From Geosiphon pyriformis (taxonomy: Eukaryota > Glomeromycota > Glomeromycetes > Archaeosporales > Geosiphonaceae), in the NCBI GenBank assembly GCA_016748015.1, contig JAAOMT010000571.1, positions 242,875-306,874 of the forward strand: DNA of 64,000 bases. Reading direction: 5' to 3'. Shown here piece by piece: positions 22,685-35,899 of the stretch. Under the pieces are notes generated by a model that was not told the origin of the DNA, did no database searches, and was given only the letters and a program-made list of their open reading frames with translations. Within the stretch, counting starts at the first letter, position 1, and each line of letters starts with the position of its first letter. The position numbers were made by a program, and so were the translations under genes.

Positions 22685-22907
22685 GGGTAGCTTTTTACAA
22701 AAAGGGATTTTCCCCAAGAGGATATTTGTTATAACATCAAAGTAACGTTTTAAGGTACGATTTGAAAAGAAAAAAACTTTTTACAATAAATTCCAACTTT
22801 GCAACAAAAGCGGCAAAAATTAATGTTGCCAATACGTAACGTCGTTGAAAATGAGGCAACATATGTTCGACACACAATCACAAGGAAACAATTTGATTTT
22901 TTCCCGA

Positions 22908-24123
22908 TTAGTATGGTTGGAAACGATGTGAATCGTGGTAAAATGGTGATCGTGATAAAATTATCGGTTGCTTCGGGAAATATGATGTCAGCGGTGGGGA
23001 TAATTGTACTTTTTGATTTATATGATCAGCAAGAGAATCGTGATAGTTGTATTGATTAATGGTAGAAAAACAATAACTAGAATTAAATGTTGGTGTTGTG
23101 GGTGTACTTGACGGGGAGCCTGAACCAGAGAAAAGGGATGATGGGCTCAAAGGCGGATTGTGAACATGAGATTCACTCATCAATGGTCGCCATACGATTG
23201 GTTTCTCAGATTTCACCGATAGAATATGTTCATGTCTGTGATGTCTTGTAAGATTAGTTTTCCGACAAAAGCTGTAGAGAAATTTTCGAAATAAATTTTT
23301 TATTCAAAGAATTCTTGAAAAGTTTTTTTAGTAGGATTCAAAGCTTCAAATAATTTAAATACCTTTTGCCACAACCATCGAAACCGCATTTGTAAGGACG
23401 TTTACCAGTGTGGATGCGCCTGTGTCGAGCCAAAGAACTGCTATCACTAAATGTTTTGCTGCAGTCAGTATGTTCACATACGTGTGGCCTTTCCCCCGAA
23501 TGGGTTCTCATATGTACGGTAAGAGCTGATCGCTATTAAAAAATAAAAATAAGAAAAGTTTTTTAACGTTAGTTAGTTATTTAGTTAGGGAATATGAGAG
23601 GGATAAGTAATAAGTAATCGGTATCCTGATACCGATTAATCAGAACAAGTGACTACACATGGTCGCATTTAATCATGCAGGGAAGAATTGGAAGTAACCA
23701 CGTGTTGTCGATCATTTTGCTCACCTGAATGAAACTCTTGCCACATCCAGATTCCGTACAGGTGAACGGTCTGATAATATAAAAAAAGTAAATTGTACAT
23801 GTGATTAATATAACATATTCACGTTCAAATTGATCATGAGGATTCTTGCATGAAATAGTAATATATATTTCTAACTTTGACAAACTTCCAAATTCAAAAG
23901 GCGCGGCAAATTTGTAATATATTACAATCACAAACAAAAGCACCAACAAAAAAAGGAAATTTTTCACGCCACATGTCTCGTACCTTTCGTTGGTGTGAAT
24001 GCGGCCATGTCTAGCAAGATCAGAACGCCGTGAAAAGGCCTTATTACAACCGTCCCAATTACATCGAAAAGGGCGACTTTCGCTATGTTGAGTTTCCATG
24101 TGAATAAGTTCCAATATATCCAT
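22908..24123 (-). CDS. C2H2 zinc-finger transcription factor, four exons
   Basis: Minus-strand exons 24123-23984, 23770-23725, 23532-23363 and 23271-22908 join in phase (720 nt, 239 residues). Introns of 213, 192 and 91 nt all have GT...AG ends. Four tandem C2H2 fingers result: CNWDGC...HGRIH, CTESGC...HMRTH, CEHTDC...HRRIH and CGFDGC...HHRHEH. Linkers are of the TGERP type (HTNERP, HSGERP, HTGKRP). Introns 2 and 3 split fingers 2 and 4. A Ser/Pro/Thr-rich tail ([21 protein letters not shown]) follows and may be a regulatory region. It should be a nuclear sequence-specific DNA-binding protein; the target is unknown. The start at 24123 puts 19 residues before the first finger's Cys. An upstream exon cannot be excluded. 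There are no internal stops, in contrast to all the transposons. Confidence 0.85.
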
Positions 24124-25121
24124 TTTATTGAAAGTAGGAAATTATAGTACAGGGAGTTGTGGGGAGGAGGGGTGAGTGGTTCTTTAGGTTAAGTGTCAAT
24201 ATATATTTATGGGTAAAGAGATAGAGATTTCGAAAGAATTTTCAATGGATTTTTTAAACACAAAGATGGGTCAGAAATAATGAATTATCAAAAGATAGAG
24301 ATAACTAAAGAATTATGGTCGATCGAAAAATTTAGATAGCAAAGCAGGAGATGATTTTTATTTTGAACAGGTAAAAAAAAATTATATATGGGATTCAAAG
24401 AAAACAAAAAAGTTTTTGACTTTTGTAAAAATGGAGGAGAAAATCACCAAAATAAATTTTGAATAACTAGAAAGGGAATGAGTTGCCTTTTTATGAATTG
24501 TTTTAATTTTTTGACGTTTTTGTACCAATTATGAAATCAATAATATAAAGGAAGAAAATATTGTTTTTTATAAAAGTGAGGAATAGTAATAAAGCTTAGG
24601 AGATATCAAGATCGAAACCAAGAATTGTTGGTAGTGAACTGAAAACAGAAGAGAGAAAAACAGGCACGGATAGCTGTATTTAATAAAGTTTTGAAAAGAG
24701 GACCAGGCTAGGCTGACCTGTCAGCATTAGAAACGAAACACAAAAAATAAAGAGTTTGTAATCACTCACGATTAATTATACGTTCAAATAATTTTTGAGT
24801 GAGTGGTATATAAAAAAAAGAAAAAGAAAAAAGAGAGTCAAGTTCTTAACAATGAGGAATAAAACTGATTTGACAGGGCCACTGACGTTGAAGAAATTAA
24901 AAAGATTGGTATCAACAAAAACTATGTTTTTAAGCTAAGTTTTTAAGGCTAAGTGTAACAGCAGAATTGAAATAACATCAAAATTGAAATAAATAAATAA
25001 ATTACATTACATTACATTATTAATCAGTCAGTGAATTTTTAAAGTACTTTTGAGTAGATCAAGGAACAATAGCAGGGGTATTCGTTTTCCTTTTGTTAGT
25101 TAGTTAAATTCACGACAGTGA

Positions 25122-25123
<2 letters not shown>

Positions 25124-25193
<70 letters not shown>
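25124..25193 (+). repeat. 70-base poly-T
   Basis: An uninterrupted T run of 70 bases. The exact length is likely to be unreliable in any assembly. Confidence 0.9.
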
Positions 25194-25198
<5 letters not shown>

Positions 25199-28021
25199 GC
25201 AGACTGCTGTAAAACTTCTTCTGAACTATAAAAAAAAACAACGGTGGTATAGCAAAAGTTTAATTTTAAAGTGGAATATATATATGCTGAAGATTGACAA
25301 GTTAGATTTAGATGATATCATTAAAAAAAAGAAAAGAAGAGTTTCTTTCATAATAGAGAAGGAGTTTCTAATTTTAAATAATGAAGTTTTATAATGAATT
25401 GTGCAAAAGCGATAGTGACCAATATACTCAAAGTAATATATATGATTATCATATTAAAGTATGAATTTTTCAATTAAACAAAAAGGAACATTAAGCGTAT
25501 AATCAAACTTGTGCATAATAATAATAATAATAATAATAATAATGGTATATTAATAAAAATATCGGGAAAAAATAATCTTCGAATGCACCAATCTCCTTTG
25601 CTAGTTAAGCTAACCTTAAAGAAACTAGAATAAATTCGAAAAAACATGTTTGTGAGAAAAGAACCATCATTTTCATGGATTCGAAACAAAGTTCCCGAAT
25701 TACAATTCGTCATTCTTGACAAACTACTATTTAATACATGTGACTTTTGTAAATCCAAATAGTATACAGACGCGCCAATTTGCCTTTATAGCGATTATAT
25801 TATTATAATTTAAATGGGTATGAACTGTATTCCTTTTTTTTTGAACCCGTGATAAAATAATATTTTTGGCGCATTTGCGGTTTAATTGCCGCTTCCAATG
25901 CTAATGGCGTTTTCACACTGGGTGTCTTTCCCGGAATCGATTTGAATTAAGTATAATTCGATCAACAACGATTCATCGACATAGCATCAATAAAAACTTG
26001 TTTAGATTGTGAGACAAAAAATTTCTGTAATTTTTTGCTATTGAATCTATAGAAGATTCTAATAATAATCCCAATTCAATAAGTTTTTCTGGTAAATCAT
26101 AAAAAAAAAAAATTTTTTTTAATAAACAAACAATAGGAGAAAGTTATTGAAAAAGGAAACCATCATTGTTGGGATATTTCCTTTTGAATTGAATACTTTT
26201 TTTTTCAATTTTTTTAATAGAATTTATTTTTTCAGGATTCAACGAAGAAAATAATCAGACTGCACTACCCAAATTTGTGACGTTTTTTTTTTCAAGCTTC
26301 CTTGGGTCTCGATTCTTTTATAAATTGAAAGTCTTTTGTTTTTTTTAAAAAAAAAAAAAAAGAATTCTATCAAAACACCAATCTTTTCTTTTTTGTCAAA
26401 AGATATAATGGATATAATTTGATGATCTGATTCGTCCATTTTATTTTCTATTATTGATTGACTGACTGACTGACTGATTGATTGATTGATATATGTATAA
26501 AACTTTAATCTTTTCTGAAAGGAAATTCATAATTTTATGTTATGTCTGTACAACTTTGTTACTTTTTTTGTGGGTTGGAGAAGTTGATTATTTAAATAAC
26601 CGTTTCATGCAGATATTCTTGAGATGTTTGATGGGCTCAAAAAATATTAAAAAAAATTTTTTAATAACATAATTCAATATTTCACCGAGTTTGAACACTA
26701 AAAAAGAATTTAACTTCTTTTAAAAACACAGACATCTTATTACCATTTCTGTAATTGATAAAAAAACGTTTAAGAGAGAGAAAGAGAAATTGATTAAATT
26801 AGTCGCATGCATACATGCAAAACGATACATTATGGTCAAAATATTTGATAATTTCTTTTTCTTTCTTTGCTTTTTCCCATTCTGTCCTGTCTGTGCCTGC
26901 ATTTATCTATTGTTTTAGTTAGGCTAATAATCTAGATTCCTTTTAAATTTTGTGAGATTGATTGAGTTTGTCTTTTGTGTGTGTGTGTGTGAAAAGTATT
27001 TGTTCATTATTGGTGTCAATCTTATTCTAATGTTGGAAAAAAAATTGAATGTTACCATTTTTTGTTAAAATAATATTATATCTTGTGCTTCAAAAGTACG
27101 TGCGGTATGGTCTTTGAGCGCAAAACCTCCTATTATTATTATTATTATTATATGTCAAAAAACCTCATTCATGTAATTTAGGTTAAGAATTGTCAATACC
27201 TATAATCAATCATCATATCTTCCAATTTGTCAGCTTATTTACATATACATAATTACACGCATAATCTAGACAAAAAAGGTCGAGACCTCTTATTTTCAAA
27301 TTTGAATAAAATTATTTCCGTAGCAGATGACAAAAAAAAAATTATAAAGATACGGAATTTAAAATAAATATTACAAATATTCAAACTTCATAATTGTTAT
27401 TAATAGAAATGAAAAAGGAACCTGCATCATCATCATCATCATCATCATAGTGTGAAAATAAAAAATTTAAATGTAAGATCAAGAGCATTTTTTCAGCTCA
27501 TGCAATGTAAATCTCGGTCTATTTGAAAACCTATCCAAAAAAACTTTTATTCATTGAAATCAGCATGAGAAGAAATCCTTAACTTTTTTGTGTTTAATTA
27601 AATAATAATTTCATGTTGTGAGCATCCTCTGATAGACCTAGCGTTCAATTAAACATGCATTTTGTTTTAAACAAAAGATCTAGAATGGTTTATTTTTAAA
27701 ATAGATCAAATTTCGATCAAAGCTAGATATAAAATATATTTCTAATTACAATTAGTAATAAAAAGGGTTGATCATGACAAATATCAAAGTAACGAAATAA
27801 ATGCCAATTAAAAGACATTTTAACGGTAAGATAAAAAGATCTAGAATCCTTTTTTTTTTTTTTTTTTTTTTTTCGTGTGCATGTCTTTAAAAAACTCGAA
27901 TAACATGAGATAAATTTCGCAAGTCTAGATCTTTCCAAGATTGATAGATAAAATTAATTGGTTTTATCAAAATGAAAAAAAAACCATGATCAAATTGACA
28001 ACAGAAAAAAGAAGACATCTT

Positions 28022-28125
28022 TATTCATTCATTTATTTATTTATTTATTTAGTTATTTAGTTATTTAGTTATTCATTCATTCATTTATTTATTTAGTTAT
28101 TTAGTTATTCATTCATTCATTTATA
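28022..28125 (+). repeat. TTTA/TTCA/GTTA tetranucleotide array with internal duplication
   Basis: Tetranucleotide units change in a set order (ATTC, ATTT, AGTT, ATTC). The block from ATTTAGTTATTTAGTTATTC onward occurs twice, so a roughly 48-bp higher-order unit was duplicated. Confidence 0.8.
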
Positions 28126-30105
28126 AATTATTCGACGTAGAATAAATCTAAATAAGAAAAAATTCAAATAAATTACTGATCTAATAATGCATCATTATTA
28201 CGTTAACTTGAAATATTCTAGTTCTATTAAATTTTGATTGCAATTTCTTATTTTCACTAGCTATTTATCTTTCATTTTTTTTTCCCTCACTTTTAACTCA
28301 AATAATTTATCTGATCATTTAAAAATTTTCAGGCTTTTAAATTTCTTAATAACGTTGAAATAATATTGTGAAAATTTTTTATTACATATCTCCATTGATT
28401 AATTTCAAATAAAGTTAACTTTCCTATTTTGGGAGTTTATCAGAACTAAAAATAATCAAAAAAAAATTTAATATTCATTGAACATCACATTACTGAAATT
28501 TGCCACTCCCAAACATTGAATTAATAAATGTGGATACACAACAGTTAAAAAGCTCGTGCTTCCTGCCTATGTAGGCACGAAATTGAAATAAAAGTTATTT
28601 GATTGGAGAAAATTTTTTAAGATTTCCTATAGGTAAAATTACTGTTTTAAAACCTTAACAAAATTTAAGAGTTTTTGCAAGTTAATTGGTATCTTTCTCA
28701 AATCTTTGTTTCTTTTATACCAACTCTCTAATCATGTACACAGACTGGTTAAACATAAATCTCATCCGAAAATACATTTTTAAATTTAAAAGCTTTTGTT
28801 CATATAACGGAAAATATTTATTTTGTAATAAAGTCTGACTTTCCTTAAAATTTAAAGAGCTAAATTTTTAAATTCATGACAAAAGAAACGAATTAAATTC
28901 AATACAATACAACAAGACAAAAAATAATATGTCGCAACATTAGATGTATTAAAGTGATTTTTTTTTGATTTCATAAAGTCTGGCCTGGAACCTGCTGCTG
29001 CTGCTGCGAGATACTGTAGGGTATAATTTTCCAAGAGAAGTGAAGCTGCATATTTTTATTCTTTTTTCTGAAAGAATAAATGGTAAGAGAGCACATGTTA
29101 TGACTTATGATGATATTTTAATGCCAACCAATCTCATATTCGACCCAAAATATTTGTGATAAACTGTTCATCATCATTCGATCTTTTTACCGGAAATCTC
29201 GGACATTTTTTGTGCATAAAATTTCTTTCGGTTTTAGTCTAGAACATAACATCAATTCAAAATCAAACACAACGTGATTGACAGCAGCATTTACCTTTTA
29301 ATCAGCATATATATGTTGTTAGTATCAGCCGCAATATCATCAAAATTTTCTATGCAGTGAAACACACATAAGGAGCTGTTTGTGATTGAGCAAAAAGAAA
29401 AAATGTCGTCTATCCTGTGGTGTAACTCAAGAACAATGAAAACAAAAACGCAAGGGCACGTACGTTGATGTCTCAATTTTTTTTCCATTCCCATTATTTA
29501 GTCGGAGATCAGTTGACTTTGTGTCCTCCGTTAAACCAGTGCAACAGTTTCTTATTTGAACGAATTTAAAGTTTAAAAGGAAAACACACCTTTTCCAGGA
29601 TCGATTATTAACAAATTTTTCATGACATGAATTCAGAAATGAAAAATGCGATGCAACATTGCGATATTTGATTTTGAACGATTCATCATTTGCGTTCACA
29701 CCGCATATTCGATAAATTCTTAATATTCCGCATCTTCTCAGAAGTGGGAAACTGTAATTGGAAAGAAATGGGTTGACAACATGTTTTACAAGGGTACGAA
29801 TCAATCTAATCAAATGAGAAACAAGCAATTGGATAACTGAAAAAAAAAAAACTTGATTATAAAAATTGGATGTGAGTTGGCGGTATGTTAAAGTGATACA
29901 CGGCACATGGCATCACGTCTTGCATGGGATTTTGAATACCTGATTGAATGGGAAAATACAAAAAATAAAACTGAGAAAGCAGGAGTCTAATAATAATGAA
30001 TCCAAGAAAACACGATTGTTGAAAATTTTTGGGGCGGTCGAGTTAGGAGGTGTGCATCAAAAAATGTGTAACGATGTATGTGTATGTGTCTGTTACCGAT
30101 GTTAC

Positions 30106-30156
30106 GTTAGGTTAGTTTAGGTTAGAGTAGAGTAGAGTAGAGTAGACTAGAGTAGG
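30106..30156 (+). repeat. GTTAG/AGAGT pentanucleotide array
   Basis: GTTAGGTTAGTTTAGGTTAG is followed by about five AGAGT/AGACT units. It is short and imperfect. Confidence 0.8.
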
Positions 30157-30249
30157 GTGAACGCTAAATCATATGTCTATAAAAAAAAATTCCTGAAAAA
30201 ACATCATTTTAATATGTATAATCAAATTATAATTATAATTATAATAATT

Positions 30250-30282
<33 letters not shown>
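30250..30282 (+). repeat. (CAT)n microsatellite
   Basis: About eleven CAT units, close to a short TAATTA-rich stretch. Confidence 0.9.
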
Positions 30283-30284
<2 letters not shown>

Positions 30285-31423
30285 CTGGAATTTTCTCCAT
30301 GCAATGCGGTGACAAACAATAGGTGAAAGGTGCACGGCTTAAAATTGTACAGTACATCCTGAGAATCTTAAATGTAGATTATGATCACAATGAATCAAGA
30401 TTTAACGTTTATTAAAAAATCAACAACTTTATTTGTACCCTAACAGAGTAATCAGGAATTTAAACGCGCAGGCATCGGTCATTCAAAATATGTATATGAT
30501 TAATCAAGGTGATTTGCCAAAAAAGCGGATTAACTAAAAAATCCCATATCAATTAAAGAAGTTTGAAAACAATTGGATTTTATTTTACCATCTAGACATC
30601 AATCCTGTATTGCGCAATTTCGGATTTTTTAACCTCGAATTTTGAGTTTGGAGATCTCAACCAAAATCGTTAAAAAACATTTTTGCATTCAGACGAGTTA
30701 GCTATTGTGTGACAATTATAACCTTCATAGGGTACGATCTCATTTTATCAAATCAAATCAAAATCAAATTTATTTTTTTGAAACTGACAATGCAAAGTTT
30801 CCGGTATTAAATGTCTATGAATAAGAGTTTTCATGTTTGACAAACAAGAATGGGCGTTAAATAGTTGTATTGGAAAAAAAAACCTTTTTTTTTTTTTTTG
30901 AATGGATTCTAGAAAAAAAAATTTATCATTTTTTATAAAGACTGGCATTTTATCCACATGAATTTTTCCAAGATAAGTAATCTCTTTGCAAGTCATCAAG
31001 TTATAATACACGTTTGAATAGGGTATCAAATTCGCAAAAATTTTCTCCTTGAGGTCTCAAAAGGTTGAAAAACAGGTTTTCAAAACTTGTATGAAAAAAT
31101 ATTTTCCGATTTAAATCATTTAAAGCAATGAAATAAAGCATTTATATAAAAAAAATTCTTTATAGACAAAAGCATGTGTCATAAACTATTTTTTACCAGA
31201 TCAAAAGCATAAAATTATGGAAAAGGTAGAGTGATTATTTCCCAATTTTCAGAATAAATCTTTTCTTAAAAATGGATCCATACATTGAAATAAAATTATT
31301 GATTGTTTTTAATAATATTGACATACAGGGGGGTATAAAAAGTATTGGACACTTTTATAATATGTTATATAAAAGAACTAACTTATAATTCGTTAATTTT
31401 TTATTATTATATTAAAATACATG

Positions 31424-32406
31424 TTAGTATTTTGTTTGACCCCCATTTGCTTTAAGAATAGCTTGAACTCGACGTGACATAGACTTGATCAAATTACGAG
31501 GGTAATTTACAGGTATCGCATCCCATTCTTCCTTAACCCACCGTTCCAATTGTACAATATTTGAGGGTTGTGAATTACGTTGACGAATTTTAACTTCAAT
31601 ATATGATCAAAGATTTTCTATTGGAGTAATATCAGGATTTTGTGCTGGCCAAGGAAGTAATTCAACATTTGAAGAGGTAAGAAAAGAACGCACGACTTTT
31701 GATGTGTGAATTGGTGCATTGTCTTCCTGAAAAAAAAACTTTTTTTTAGTTTTATTTGCATGAAGTTTTACCGTAGGAATTGCATAATTAGCCAAGGTTT
31801 TGCGGTGTATAACTCCAGTAATATGNNNNNNNNNNNNNNNNNNNNNNNNNNNNNNNNNNNNNNNNNNNNNNNNNNNNNNNNNNNNNNNNNNNNNNNNNNN
31901 NNNNNNNNNNNNNNNNNNNNNNNNNNNNNNNNNNNNNNNNNNNNNNNNNNNNNNNNNNNNNNNNNNNNNNNNNNNNNNNNNNNNNNNNNNNNNNNNNNNN
32001 NNNNNNNNNNNNNNNNNNNNNNNNNNNNNNNNNNNNNNNNNNNNNNNNNNNNNNNNNNNNNNNNNNNNNNNNNNNNNNNNNNNNNNNNNNNNNNNNNNNN
32101 NNNNNNNNNNNNNNNNNNNNNNNNNNNNNNNNNNNNNNNNNNNNNNNNNNNNNNNNNNNNNNNNNNNNNNNNNNNNNNNNNNNNNNNNNNNNNNNNNNNN
32201 NNNNNNNNNNNNNNNNNNNNNNNNNNNNNNNNNNNNNNNNNNNNNNNNNNNNNNNNNNNNNNNNNNNNNNNNNNNNNNNNNNNNNNNNNNNNNNNNNNNN
32301 NNNNNNNNNNNNNNNNNNNNNNNNNNNNNNNNTTTGTATGTCCTAACTTTATTGCTGAAATAATCCCTCTTTTTTGGTATTCAGAAAGTTCTTTTCCAAG
32401 ACACAT
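31424..32406 (-). pseudogene. Tc1-type transposase (DD34E), interrupted
   Basis: The minus-strand start ATG is at 32406. The N-terminus has a KELSEYQKRGIISAIKLGH helix-turn-helix opening typical of Tc1 transposases. The middle, including the first catalytic Asp, is hidden in the N run. After it comes FQEDNAPIHTSK with the second Asp and, 34 residues later, the Glu of TPIENL. A TGA at 31607-31609 follows that Leu where Trp is usual. The frame then continues (SYIEVKIRQR ... VQAILKANGGQTKY) to TAA 31424-31426. The enzyme would bind the inverted repeats and move the element by cut-and-paste. The in-frame stop makes this copy inactive, unless the gap hides other changes. The N length is nominal, so frame across the gap cannot be checked. 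Confidence 0.85.
31826..32332. other. Assembly gap (507 N)
   Basis: A run of N inside the Tc1 transposase. Apparent long frames across it are artefacts of translating N. Confidence 0.99.
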
Positions 32407-32625
32407 TTGATGCGGTAAATTTTTTCACGACAAGAATGTTTGATATTTTATATATACGCGTATGATCCACTGTTGTGTTTTACAAGGACGCGATTTATGT
32501 TGATTTGTAGATTATAACTATAAGTAATTATAAAAAAAATTATGGCTTAAATTGGTAATGGTATTACTATATATAGCCTTTTTTATATATTATATTAAGT
32601 GTCCAATACTTTTTATACCCCCCTG

Positions 32626-35600
32626 TATATTAAAGAAAATTTCATTAAATCAGACCATTTCGGAATCTTGAAAAATGAAAAATAATGCACATTACAATAC
32701 AATTTTTTGCCTAAATTATTTTTCTTATTGGTCAAGTACCTAAAATTTTTTAACGATAAAAAAGATGCAAAACAAGAACAATGTAAAACATTTAATAGAT
32801 TGAATGCTTGACCCGATATTCATGTTTTTATGTCACCACGTGTAAGATATCATACAGCAATATTGTGAACGCAGGAATTTTTTTTTTCAAGTCAACTATT
32901 TTCTTGCAGGAACTATTTTATTTTATTTTATTTTATTTATAATGAAATTCTAAACAAGAAAGAATTGTATTATTAATTCAAAATATACTTAAGATACAGA
33001 AAATAATTTTTGCTCTATAATTTTCTTAAAATTCAACAAACAAATAAATTTTGTAAAAAATAAAACTTTATCCTTAAGCAAGTAAAAGGACTTGAAATTT
33101 ACCTTTTACCTGTTTAATAATATTTTTTAAAATCAAAGCTAAAAAAATATGATTATAATATCAGCTTGATTTCAATAAAGTTTTCATACAAATATCATTC
33201 AAGAATTTGTTTAATTTGTTCTTTTTTGTGGGCTATGAATTAATTATTAATTTCTTTTCAAAAATTTCTTTTCAAAAATTTCTTTTCAAAAATAAAATCC
33301 TCTTGTATTATGATATAATTTAGTTTAACTGAACAAAACACTAATTTTTTTTAGTATTTTACCATATACATGTATATTGAATTTCAAAATTTATATATTT
33401 TTTTAAATTCTTTTGTAACGTATCATCAATCAAGTACTGTACCTGTAAACTATTTGTTTTTATTTTTCTAGAAACAATTTAAATTATAAGCTATTCAACT
33501 TTTTATGACGTACTGGTGAAATATTTCTAAAAAAAATTCTTTAATAGAGTGAGTAATTGGGTGTGTTATCATTGAGAATAAAATTTCAAAGTTTGAGTGA
33601 AACTAAATCTTTCAAATATACCATTTTTTTTTATATGTATTTGATCCATAATGATGGATATACCCAAACAGAAAAAGAATTGATTGATGTACAATAAAAT
33701 TAATCATCTTTTGTTTGAACCAATATTTTTCCAAAAGAAAAACATATTTGAATCTCGACCACAATCCAAAATCTCAGAAAAGTAAAAGATATATATAGGT
33801 AGGACAGCTGTATCCATTTTTTTTATGAAATTATTATTCTGGTTGAAAGGAAATTCTATATAACCTAAAAAAATTGTAAATCGAATCATATATTTTCAAT
33901 TGGTGGTAGTGGCATTAATTTTTTTTATAAAACTTTTCATAATTAAGTGCTTTCGCTAAAAAACAAGTTTGTGAACAAATCATATATACAGGGTAAACTG
34001 GTGCTTAAATAGTCAAGAAAAACTTATTTTTGTTATAGTAAATGTCAGAATTAGATGGAATATTTGAAGAAAAAAAATGATTGTGAAACATATTGCAATT
34101 TTTTATACTTCAATTTTTCCAATAGAAAAAACCTCTCATAATGTATCTTCCTTGTGCATGTGATAGTGTTGGGTCTAGAAGATGGGACAAGCGGCTGTGT
34201 ACAGAATCTCTATTTGATTGGTGGGGTTATACCTCGATCTTGGCCTCTGTAACTGCAGCAAACTCGCTTTTTGAAATATTATTTTGATACACGAAAACGC
34301 GCTCTACTTTTTTCGTATTTCTGATAAAAACATTTTAAAGATTTTTTTGACCACAATTACACCAATCATCTTGACGACTTAGTTGAATTGGAAATATTTA
34401 TGTAAACCCATTAATCGAATCGTGTATTGTAGCGATAGATGAACTTGATTCATTACCGAGGGCATAAATTTTCTAAATAAAATTTCGGGAATGTTTCAAA
34501 ATAAAATTCGATTCATCTAGTTCTGAGGCAGACGTGAGGGGGGAATTATTGGTTTTTTTTTTTGAATGCCCACATTTTTCTTGGAAACATTTCTGGACAT
34601 ATCTCTCTTACCATCACATCTGAAAACCTTTTAATTTTATCATTTAACTAAATATCAGTCAATTGAGTTTATTTGCTTCAATATCTCAAATGAAATGATT
34701 TACTTGAACAATTCTTTGACATGTTTAAAAGAGATTTTGACTCATCAAATGAATATGCAACATCCTTGCAATTATAGAACTTTGTTGGATTATTGGAAAT
34801 TGATAGATTTTCCCCTTTAAAATTTTTAAATCTTAAAGCGACCTTATAAGTATTCTCGAGCAAGAATTTCTGTCAATTGAAGACGTTTTTTTGTCATAAT
34901 GATTTATTTTGGAAATTTATTATTTTGTCATTTATATTTGAAACTTTTTTAAGGCTTGCAAAAATCATTGCTTGATATTTTTTTATATTTAAATCTATCG
35001 AGTTCAATGTAGAACTGCAAACTAATTATGAAGTAAATTCTCTTTAATTGAAATTTATATAAACTAGCCTTATGACAGGGAATATATTAATTATGAGATT
35101 ACTCCCCATAAAGTATTAAATAAATGGAAAGAAAAATTTTTTTGTTATTAAAAAGGGGTTAAAGTAAATTACGTTACTATTTGGTTTTTTCGCACCCGTT
35201 GACGTATACACGAAACAAATATCCGTTCAAAATTTTCTTATATGTCATTTCCTTTGGATTTCAAAATATCAAAACACGATTAATACCAACCTCTGATTAA
35301 AAATGGTAACAAACTGAAAAAATTTGAATATTATTAAATGACAATACTTGCATGTGTTTTTTAATCCCAAAAAATGTTTTTTAACAGAAAAGTTTAACAA
35401 AAAGTAAAATTATTATTGTTTTTATTGTCGTTATTAAAAAATTTTATGTTTTATAACATGAATAAATATTAATATTGATAAATAAATTCAAGCACAGTTC
35501 TTAATATGAAAAGTTAGTTGAGCAAGTCATTTTTATCAAATTACAGTTTGAAAATGAGCAAAAACTTTAAAAAAAGCGATTAAACAAATGTAATATAAAA

Positions 35601-35880
35601 ATCAAATAAGAAGACAATTGAGACTACGAGGCAAATTTTAAAAAAAGATATATTCAAACTAATAATTACTTATATGATTGATCTAGGCAAATAGCAGTAA
35701 AAAAAAATGTTTTATGTTGAGGTTGTATTTTTTTCAAGTTTTTTAGAATTTCATGCTTAGATAACGGTAAAAAGTTTGGAAAAAATATTAAAAAGAAATC
35801 AAAAGACAATGTTGCGAACAAGCGATAGTTATATTTTTCAAATAATTTTGAATTGGTTATATTAAATACCAAAAACTTAT
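32626..35880. other. Host intergenic region, no gene supported
   Basis: Mixed AT-rich sequence with no coding signal beyond 70 codons. It includes a triple 14-bp repeat TTTCTTTTCAAAAA (33251-33292). A slightly more GC-rich patch at about 34140-34330 matches nothing I know. Confidence 0.5.
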
Positions 35881-35899
35881 AAAAAAAGTATTAAAAAAA

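Larger units (their letters stand above)
20946..22907. other. Host intergenic region downstream of the zinc-finger gene
   Basis: Composition changes sharply near 20946 to a more mixed sequence without LINE similarity. No convincing coding region was seen. It contains a 20-base poly-T (21451-21470), a TG/TATG microsatellite (22198-22273) and an ATA microsatellite (22651-22684). The 3' untranslated region of the zinc-finger gene should lie in its right-hand part. Confidence 0.6.
24124..31325. other. Host intergenic region, microsatellite-rich, no gene supported
   Basis: About 7.2 kb upstream of the zinc-finger gene. Open frames reach 159 codons (29427-29906, minus) but lack recognisable motifs. 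Besides the repeats listed separately it holds a GACT/GATT run (26454-26491), a CAT run (27424-27448), a poly-T (27850-27873), an AAT run (25515-25543) and a palindrome TGCCTATGTAGGCA near 28567-28580. The proximal few hundred bases should contain the promoter of the zinc-finger gene. No clear TATA box could be chosen. Confidence 0.55.
31326..32625 (-). mobile_element. Tc1-type DNA transposon with 29-bp terminal inverted repeats
   Basis: CAGGGGGGTATAAAAAGTAT... at 31326-31354 is repeated as its exact reverse complement at 32597-32625. Each end is flanked by TA (31324-31325 and 32626-32627), the duplicated target expected for Tc1/mariner. Length is 1300 bp including a 507-base N run (31826-32332). 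The coding strand is minus. The perfectly matching inverted repeats suggest a fairly recent insertion compared with the LINEs. Confidence 0.93.

Noticed and set aside
25474-25758. Minus-strand 94-codon frame
   Set aside because: The Leu run comes from a trinucleotide microsatellite; there is no other coding signal.
28556-28582. Structured RNA gene or terminator at the TGCCTATGTAGGCA palindrome
   Set aside because: A single short palindrome with no flanking transcription unit; palindromes of this length occur by chance.
29427-29906. A 159-codon minus-strand frame as a gene
   Set aside because: No motif, low-complexity context and no supporting splice or promoter pattern. It is likely chance in an intergenic region.
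30106-30156. Interstitial telomere (TTAGG-like repeats)
   Set aside because: Only about four imperfect units that grade into AGAGT; the usual fungal TTAGGG unit is absent.
31706-32410. Plus-strand frames of 187-234 codons
   Set aside because: They consist mostly of N from the assembly gap.
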